Below, in pieces: positions 5,795-10,519 of a stretch of DNA of 10,519 nt. The position numbers were made by a program, and so were the translations under genes. The notes beneath the pieces are model-generated. The model made no database searches, was not told the origin of the DNA, and saw only the letters and a program-made list of their open reading frames with translations. Positions within the stretch are counted from its first letter, which is position 1. Each line of letters starts with the position of its first letter. The DNA comes from Verrucomicrobiota bacterium (GTDB taxonomy: Bacteria; Verrucomicrobiota; Verrucomicrobiia; Limisphaerales; UBA8199): positions 1 through 10,519 of the forward strand of contig JAPLUA010000541.1 of assembly GCA_026397855.1 (NCBI GenBank), in the 5' to 3' direction.

Positions 5795-7675
5795 ATGATG
5801 AGCCCCACCACCACCAGCGCAAGCCCCGCAGACATTGACCGCCAGCGCATGGACGTTGACATCGTGTGCGTCGGCTTCGGCCCCGCCACCGCCGGGTTCC
5901 TGACAACGCTCTCAAAGCAGCTCGTCAACCCGGACGGCACGCCCGCCGTGGAGAGCGCCGCCATGCCCGGTGCCCCGCCCCAGGTCCTCTGCTACGAGCG
6001 CGGCGACGACCTCGGCTTCGGCGTATCCGGCGTCGTGACTCGCGCCCGGGGGATCCGGGCCACCTTACCCGACCTCGACCCGAAGCAGATCCCGATGGCC
6101 GCGGCGGTCACGGAGGAGAAGGTTGTTTATCTGCTCGACCCCGTCGGCGCCAGCCGCCGATCCGGAACCCTGCGCGCGGCGGATGCCTGCATCCGTGCCT
6201 TCAGCGGGCTGGTGCCGTGCGAGCACGACGCCGTGGAGCTGCCCTGGTCGCCTGGCTTTCTGCACAAGAAAGACGGGCTGGTGCTCTCGATGGGCCAGTT
6301 CATGCAATGGGTGGGCGCCCAGGTCCAAAGCACAGGCACAGTGCAGATCTGGCCCGGCACGCCGGTCTCCCAGGCGCTCGTGGAGGACCATAAGGTCCTC
6401 GGCGTCCGCCTCCTTGACCAGGGCGTGGATAAGCAGGGCCAGCCCGGCGACGGCTTCATGCCGGGCATGGACATCCACGCCGCCCTCACCGTGGTCGGCG
6501 ACGGCCCCATCGGCCCCATCGGCCAGCAGCTTGATGATCATTTCGGCCTGCCCGAGGGCCACCACATCCGCGACTGGGCGGTCGGCATGAAGTTCGTGGT
6601 GGATCTGCCCGAGGGCTGCCCCCTCACGCCGGGCACCGTCCTGCACACATTCGGCTTTCCCGAGCCCGAGATCTTCGGCTTCCTCTACGTCCATCCCGAC
6701 CGCGTCGCCTCGCTCGGCGTTTTTGTGCCCTCCTGGTTCGACAGCCCGGTGCGGACGGCCTATCGCTACCTCCAGCACTGGATGCTTCACCCGTATCTCT
6801 GGCGCTACCTGGAGGGCGGCAAGCTGCGCTCCTGGGGGGCCAAGACCCTCGGCGAATCCGGCCGCCGCGGCGAACCGCAACTGGTCGGGGACGGCTTCGC
6901 GCGGATCGGCGAAGGGTCGGGCACCACCAACGTCCTTACCGGCTCCGGCGTGGATGAGGCGTGGACCACCGGCACGCAGCTCGCGGAGAGCGTGCTCGAA
7001 CTGCTCAAGGCAAAGAAAGCCTTCACGCGCCAGAACCTCGAGGAAACCTACGTCAAGCGCCGCCGCGCATCCTGGGTCGAGGCCGAAGCCCGTGTGGCTG
7101 AGCAATCCCGTGACGGCTTCCAGAAGGGCGTCGTGCGCGGAATGATCGGCATGGCCCTGGCCGGCATGACCAACGGTCGCTTCACCCTCGGCGGTGAGCC
7201 GGTCCCGCCACACCAGCGCATCCCCGCGCTGGAGGATTATTACCAGGATCGCATCCCGGCCCACGAGATCGAGCGCCTGCGCAAGGAGTGCGCCGGCAAG
7301 GGACTCTCCCTCCATGCCGCGCTCATGGAGCGGGTCGGGTGGCCGGCCATACCCTACGACGGCCAGTTGCTCGTCTCGCACCAGGACGCGCTGCTGCTGG
7401 GCGGCAAGGTTCAGGCGCCGCCGGGTTACGCCGACCACGTCGTTTTCCTCTACCCCGAGCTGTGCGAGAAGTGCGGCACGAAGATCTGCATCGAGCTCTG
7501 CTCCGGCCAGGCCATCAGCCCCGGGCAGGCCGGGGTCCCCGCGTTCGACCGCGAGAAATGCGTCCACTGCGGCGCCTGCTACTGGAACTGCGCCCGCCCC
7601 ATCCCCGGCAACCCCGAGCGCATGAATATCGCTTTCCGCGCCGGCACAGGCGGGCTGCACTCCGCCGAGAATTGA
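5795..7675 (+). CDS. ETF:quinone oxidoreductase-like flavoprotein with C-terminal ferredoxin domain
   Basis: A 626-aa protein of the ETF-QO/FixC type, predicted to carry electrons from electron-transfer flavoprotein to the membrane quinone pool. The FAD-binding Rossmann motif is VDIVCVGFGPATAGF (Gly27, Gly29). The third glycine of the usual GxGxxG is Thr32. The middle part, including LHTFGFPEPEIFGFLYVHPDRVASLGVFVPSW and later GEGSGTTNVLTGSGVDEAW, corresponds to the substrate/quinone and second FAD regions of the family. The C-terminus is ferredoxin-like: Cys557, 560, 565, 569 and then Cys589, 592, 595, 599 in CVHCGACYWNC. Canonical ETF-QO has a single [4Fe-4S] cluster, so eight cysteines are unusual. 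Start: ATG 5795 (or 5798) behind GGAAAG at 5785-5790. No etfA/etfB is in the window. Its partner is probably the dehydrogenase upstream. Confidence 0.88.
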   Translation: MMSPTTTSASPADIDRQRMDVDIVCVGFGPATAGFLTTLSKQLVNPDGTPAVESAAMPGAPPQVLCYERGDDLGFGVSGVVTRARGIRATLPDLDPKQIPMAAAVTEEKVVYLLDPVGASRRSGTLRAADACIRAFSGLVPCEHDAVELPWSPGFLHKKDGLVLSMGQFMQWVGAQVQSTGTVQIWPGTPVSQALVEDHKVLGVRLLDQGVDKQGQPGDGFMPGMDIHAALTVVGDGPIGPIGQQLDDHFGLPEGHHIRDWAVGMKFVVDLPEGCPLTPGTVLHTFGFPEPEIFGFLYVHPDRVASLGVFVPSWFDSPVRTAYRYLQHWMLHPYLWRYLEGGKLRSWGAKTLGESGRRGEPQLVGDGFARIGEGSGTTNVLTGSGVDEAWTTGTQLAESVLELLKAKKAFTRQNLEETYVKRRRASWVEAEARVAEQSRDGFQKGVVRGMIGMALAGMTNGRFTLGGEPVPPHQRIPALEDYYQDRIPAHEIERLRKECAGKGLSLHAALMERVGWPAIPYDGQLLVSHQDALLLGGKVQAPPGYADHVVFLYPELCEKCGTKICIELCSGQAISPGQAGVPAFDREKCVHCGACYWNCARPIPGNPERMNIAFRAGTGGLHSAEN

Positions 7676-7684
7676 TCCCCCGCC

Positions 7685-8509
7685 ATGCCCAAGGAAACCT
7701 GGATCATCGCGAGCGTCCTGACCGTCCTGCTGCTCCTGGGCCTGCTGGGCTATGCCTCCTGGGGAAAGAAGCACGAGGTCGAACTGGTCCGGGCTGAGCT
7801 TGCCGCCGCGCAGGAGGCGGCCTCCAGGGCTGCGGCGGAAGCGGCCGACCTGAAGGATAAGCTCGCCCAAAGCCAGGCGCGCAACGAGGAGCTGGCGAAG
7901 GAAAAGGACACCGCCCTGGAGACCCGCAAGAGCCTCGAAGACGAAATGCGCGCCACCCTCGAATCCAAGGACGTCACCATCTCCCAACTCCAAGGCAAGC
8001 TCACCGTGAACATCCTCGACCGCATCCTGTTCGACTCCGGCGAGGCCGACTTGAAACCCGGCGGTGCCACCGTCCTGCGCAAGGTCGCGGCCATCCTGGC
8101 CCAACATCCCAACTTGCAGGTCCACGTCATCGGCCACACCGACAACGTCCCGATCCGGGCCTCGGCGCGCCATCGCTTCCCGAGCAACTGGGAACTATCC
8201 ACCGCCCGCGCCACCGCCGCCGTCCGCTCCCTGGCCGAGAATGCGGGCGTGGACCCTCGCCGCCTCGGGGCCGTGGGCTACGGCGAGTTCCGCCCCGTCG
8301 CCGACAATACGACCGCCGAAGGCCGCGCCCGCAACCGCCGCATCGCCATCACCATCCTCTCCGAGGAAATGGCCGGCGCCGACACCGCCCCGACAGCCCT
8401 CCCCAGGACAGCCGATCCGTCCACAGCCGCCGCCGCGAAAACCAATACCCCCTCTGAGCTGCCGCCCGGCATCGCAGTCCCCGACGAACCATCCCCCGCG
8501 CCGAAGTAG
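7685..8509 (+). CDS. OmpA/MotB-family peptidoglycan-binding protein with N-terminal membrane anchor
   Basis: A 274-aa envelope protein. Residues 7-24 are a single hydrophobic helix (IIASVLTVLLLLGLLGY) after a short Lys-containing start, giving an inner-membrane anchor with the rest in the periplasm. Residues about 30-100 are Ala/Glu/Lys-rich and look like a coiled coil. The OmpA-like domain spans about 105-225, with ILFDSGEADLKPGG, GHTDNVPI (Asp153) and GRARNRRI (Arg216 and neighbours), the residues that grip diaminopimelate in peptidoglycan. A Pro/Ala/Thr-rich tail (about 230-274) follows. MotB is an alternative name, but no motA is adjacent and the helix lacks an obvious proton-carrying Asp, so a structural cell-wall tether is more likely. 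It starts 9 bp after the flavoprotein stop without a clear ribosome-binding site, which suggests operon coupling. Confidence 0.9.
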   Translation: MPKETWIIASVLTVLLLLGLLGYASWGKKHEVELVRAELAAAQEAASRAAAEAADLKDKLAQSQARNEELAKEKDTALETRKSLEDEMRATLESKDVTISQLQGKLTVNILDRILFDSGEADLKPGGATVLRKVAAILAQHPNLQVHVIGHTDNVPIRASARHRFPSNWELSTARATAAVRSLAENAGVDPRRLGAVGYGEFRPVADNTTAEGRARNRRIAITILSEEMAGADTAPTALPRTADPSTAAAAKTNTPSELPPGIAVPDEPSPAPK

Positions 8510-8530
8510 CGCCCCCCGTTCGGGCGCAGG

Positions 8531-8586
8531 CAAGCCCCGCGACAGGCCAGCAAGCGCTGCGGTGCCCTTTCCGGGTGCGGGGTTTT
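8531..8586 (+). terminator. Probable intrinsic terminator after the OmpA-family gene
   Basis: CCCCGC (8535-8540) pairs with GCGGGG (8577-8582), and the stem can extend into the following TTTT with AAG at 8532-8534. A small inner hairpin CAGC/GCTG (8548-8559) shortens the loop. A second GC hairpin, GCGCCC/GGGCGC (8509-8527), lies just upstream, starting at the stop codon. The large loop makes the call tentative. Confidence 0.4.
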
Positions 8587-8685
8587 GGGGCCGTTTGTAA
8601 CATTCCCTCGCTGCGTGCCCGTGGAGGTTCGCAGGGCGGTGTGCAAATGGCTTTACCTCGGGCGGCTTTTCCATAGAGTGCCACC

Positions 8686-8799
8686 ATGGCACCGCTTGAA
8701 GCCAGCAGACTGTCCCGTCAGCTCGACCCGTCCGGGTTGATGGCTATGCGCCGAGCCGCCCCGGGGCGAAAGCCGTCGCGCGATGCCGTAGCGGCCTGA
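8686..8799 (+). CDS. Possible small ORF upstream of mutL, 37 aa
   Basis: ATG at 8686 opens 37 codons beginning MAPLEASRLSRQLD and rich in Arg and Ala. It ends with TGA at 8797-8799, in frame with and 15 bp before the mutL ATG. There is no Shine-Dalgarno sequence, but the weak promoter at 8652-8679 would place transcription start at about this ATG, so a leaderless leader peptide is conceivable. I recognise no family. In such GC-rich DNA a chance ORF of this size is common, so confidence is low. Confidence 0.15.
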   Translation: MAPLEASRLSRQLDPSGLMAMRRAAPGRKPSRDAVAA

Positions 8800-8814
8800 C
8801 TTTCCAACGATCGC

Positions 8815-9696
8815 ATGAATCGCATCCGCCTTCTCCCCGACCAGGTGGCCAACCAGATCGCCGCAGGCGAGGTGGTGGAGCGGCCGGCAAGCGTGGTGAA
8901 GGAGCTGGTCGAGAATTCGCTGGATGCGCAGGCGACGCGAGTGGCGGTGGAAATCCAGGCGGGCGGACGCAGCCTGATCCGGGTGACCGATGACGGCTTG
9001 GGAATGAGCCGGGACGATGCGCTGCTCTGCCTGGAGCGCCACGCCACGAGCAAGATCCGCCGCGCCGAGGACCTGGCATCAATCGCCACCATGGGCTTTC
9101 GCGGCGAGGCGCTGCCAAGCATCGCCAGCGTCAGCCGGTTCACCCTCGCCACCTTGGAGCGCGCCAGCGATTCCCCGGAGGGGACGCAGATCGTCATCAG
9201 CGCCGGCAGAATCCTGGAGGTCAAAGCGGCAGGAGCCTCCCCCGGGACCAGCGTCGAGGTGCGGCAGCTCTTCTTCAACCTGCCCGCGCGGCGCAAGTTC
9301 CTGCGCACCGAGGAGACCGGGCCGCGCTGGCCTACCCGGAGGTCGCTTTTACATTTCACAAGGACGGGCGGCAGGTCTGGCAGTTGCCCGCGGTCCGCGC
9401 CGGCATCGGCGACCAGGCGGCGCGGCTCGCCGCCCTCCGGGAACGCCTGCGGGCGCTCTACGGCCCGGAGCAAAGGCTGCTGGCGGTGGATTTCACCGCC
9501 GAACTGGCTCCCGTCGAGACGCAGGATGAAGACCCGGCACCGGATTCGCGCCGCTTCCACCTGTGGGGATTCATGGGCGCGCCGGGCGTCTCCCGCTCCA
9601 CCCGCGAGGACCAGCACCTGTTCGTCAACCGCCGCCCGGTGGAGAATCGCGGGCTCAATTTCGCCCTGCTCGAAGGCTACCACACCGCCCTCATGA
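8815..9696 (+). CDS. mutL: N-terminal MutL fragment as it would be translated
   Basis: If the sequence is correct, translation from 8815 gives 293 residues. The first 168 are genuine MutL ATPase-domain sequence. The remaining 125 or so are out-of-frame, Arg/Ser/Pro-rich residues with no family resemblance, ending at a stop at 9696. The product would lack the second half of the N-terminal domain and the whole dimerisation/endonuclease domain, so it should be non-functional in repair. Confidence 0.7.
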   Translation: MNRIRLLPDQVANQIAAGEVVERPASVVKELVENSLDAQATRVAVEIQAGGRSLIRVTDDGLGMSRDDALLCLERHATSKIRRAEDLASIATMGFRGEALPSIASVSRFTLATLERASDSPEGTQIVISAGRILEVKAAGASPGTSVEVRQLFFNLPARRKFLRTEETGPRWPTRRSLLHFTRTGGRSGSCPRSAPASATRRRGSPPSGNACGRSTARSKGCWRWISPPNWLPSRRRMKTRHRIRAASTCGDSWARRASPAPPARTSTCSSTAARWRIAGSISPCSKATTPPS

Positions 9697-10519
9697 AAGG
9701 GCGCTACCCGGTTTGCTGCCTGTTCCTGGAAATCCATCCTTCTGAAGTGGATGTGAATATCCACCCGGCCAAGCGCGAGGTGAAGTTTCACCGGGAGGCC
9801 AACGTGCGCCGGCTCGTGGCCCAGGCGGCCCGACAAACTCTGCTGGATTTCCACGGCAGCAAGGCGGGCGGGCAGGCGCAGCAACCGCCCGGCACCGGCC
9901 AGCCGCCGGCCGCCGCCATGACCCCGGCGCCCCCAGCCGCCCCGGCAGCCGTGCAAGCCGCCCTGCCCCACTTCCCCCACGCGCCGTCCCCGATCCCCCC
10001 CCCGACGCGGCCCATCCCCGCACAGACCTATTCCCCACCGCAGGCTCCGGCAACACCTGCTCCCACGCCGTCCTCAATACCCAGCCCGCAACCGGCCCCG
10101 GCCATCCCCAGGCCGGCAGCCGCCGTTCCCCTGCCCTCAGACATCCCGGTGCCGCTGCTGAAGGTTCCGCTGCGCCTGGTGGGGGTCGTCGGCAGGCTTT
10201 ACGTGGTGCTGGAGTCCGACCGGGGGCTGGTGCTGCTCGACCAGCACGCCGCGCACGAGCGCATCCTGTTTGAGCAGATGCTCAACCGCCTCGAGCGCAA
10301 CGCGCTGGCACCGTCCCAGCGATTGCTCCTGCCGGAGACGGTCGAACTCTCGGCGCGCGATGCGAACTTTCTCCGCGAACAGCTCCCCGCGCTCACCCGG
10401 CTGGGGGTCGGCTTGAGCGAGTTCGGCGAGCGCACCTTCCTGCTCGACGCGCTGCCTCCTTTCGTCAAAGCGGCCGGGCCGCGCCAGTTTGTTCTCGAAC
10501 TGGTGGACGAGCTCAAAGC
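9321..10519 (+). CDS. mutL: Remaining MutL coding sequence in the shifted frame, partial
   Basis: This frame opens with AALAYPEVAFTFHKDGRQVW and stays open to the window edge, covering the rest of the transducer domain, the linker and the start of the C-terminal domain. DQHA(X)2E(X)4E at 10239-10274 is the metal-binding motif of endonuclease-type MutL, absent from Escherichia coli MutL. There is no start codon at the break. Internal GTG 9486 or ATG 9573 could be called as starts by software, but nothing suggests an independent gene. Confidence 0.7.

Larger units (their letters stand above)
8510..8814. other. Spacer between the OmpA-family gene and mutL
   Basis: This 305-bp stretch holds the terminator-like hairpins in its first third. 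A weak promoter candidate follows: TTTACC at 8652-8657, a 16-bp spacer, then TAGAGT at 8674-8679. GTGCCA-CCA-TGGCAC (8678-8692) is a perfect 6-bp inverted repeat at the predicted start site. A 37-codon reading frame (8686-8799) lies in the same frame as mutL and stops 15 bp before it. I see no RNA gene that I recognise. Confidence 0.5.
8815..10519 (+). pseudogene. mutL: DNA mismatch repair protein MutL, interrupted by a deletion/frameshift; 3' end outside window
   Basis: MutL couples mismatch recognition by MutS to strand removal. The GHKL ATPase domain is intact at first: IAAGEVVERPASVVKELVENSLDA (Glu33, Asn34), DDGLGM (59-64), TMGFRGEAL (92-100), then GTSVEVRQLFFNLPARRKFLRTEET ending at Thr168 (9316-9318). 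MutL relatives have about 11-12 residues here before an ALA-x-PE-V-x-F strand. In this window only GG (9319-9320) separates Thr168 from AALAYPEVAFTF, which is read in the next frame from 9321. The loss is about 31 nt. Frame 3 then stays open to the window end, with LFVNRRPVENRGL, EVDVNIHPAKREVKF, a Pro/Ala-rich linker (about 9870-10150) and the endonuclease motif DQHAAHERILFE at 10239-10274. Start ATG 8815 follows an in-frame stop at 8797 and has no ribosome-binding site. A sequencing or assembly error is the main alternative. Confidence 0.85.

Noticed and set aside
6065..8173. 702-codon open frame on the minus strand
   Set aside because: It lies antisense to the flavoprotein and OmpA-family genes, both firmly supported by motifs. 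Its Gly/Ala/Asp/Leu-rich translation has no domain resemblance and is a typical mirror frame of GC-rich coding DNA.
8679..8690. GCCACCATGG, identical to a eukaryotic Kozak start context
   Set aside because: The surroundings are bacterial with no vector or eukaryotic features; the match is coincidental.
1..10519. Search for tRNA genes, CRISPR arrays, insertion sequences and attachment sites
   Set aside because: No T-loop with cloverleaf arms, no regularly spaced repeats, no transposase or integrase motif, and no flanking direct repeats were found by eye.

Overview
This GC-rich window (roughly two thirds G+C by eye) is bacterial. Several signs suggest Verrucomicrobiota or a near relative: start codons mostly lack clear Shine-Dalgarno sequences, the spacer at 2411-2756 holds short degenerate repeats of a style I associate with that phylum, and a RecR, a HAD hydrolase and a rhomboid protease sit side by side. 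The taxonomic guess is an inference. All supported genes lie on the + strand.

Layout. 2-499 is the 3' part of recR (recombination repair). It is followed at once by a YihX-like HAD phosphatase (513-1127) and a rhomboid intramembrane serine protease (about 1231-2067). A 690-bp gap follows. Its first half holds three copies of a GTAGGGG heptamer in alternating orientation, an extended -10 promoter, and about 205 nt of highly structured sequence that ends in a short terminator-like hairpin. I read this as a probable small non-coding RNA and could not match it to a family I know. The second half of the gap looks like non-coding spacer.

From 2757 comes a lipid-oxidation pair: a 745-aa acyl-CoA dehydrogenase (2757-4994) and an ETF:quinone-oxidoreductase-like flavoprotein whose C-terminal ferredoxin region carries eight cysteines (5795-7675). 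Together they would oxidise acyl-CoA and pass the electrons to the quinone pool. Between them sits a complete VapB/VapC-type toxin-antitoxin module (5116-5774) with its own promoter, an almost leaderless transcript and a possible operator across the antitoxin start codon. An OmpA/MotB-type peptidoglycan-binding membrane protein (7685-8509) follows the flavoprotein closely, and then a probable terminator.

After a 305-bp spacer, mutL (mismatch repair) begins at 8815 and runs off the window. It is interrupted near 9320: about 11 codons expected from family alignments are missing, only 2 nt remain in their place, and the rest of the protein continues in another frame. This is either a real loss-of-function deletion, which would imply a mutator lineage, or an assembly error.

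The two items most worth a second look are the structured RNA at 2204-2410 with its heptamer array, and the mutL break. The doubled cysteine set in the flavoprotein and the toxin-antitoxin insertion are next. No CRISPR array, tRNA, rRNA, insertion sequence or phage gene was seen.
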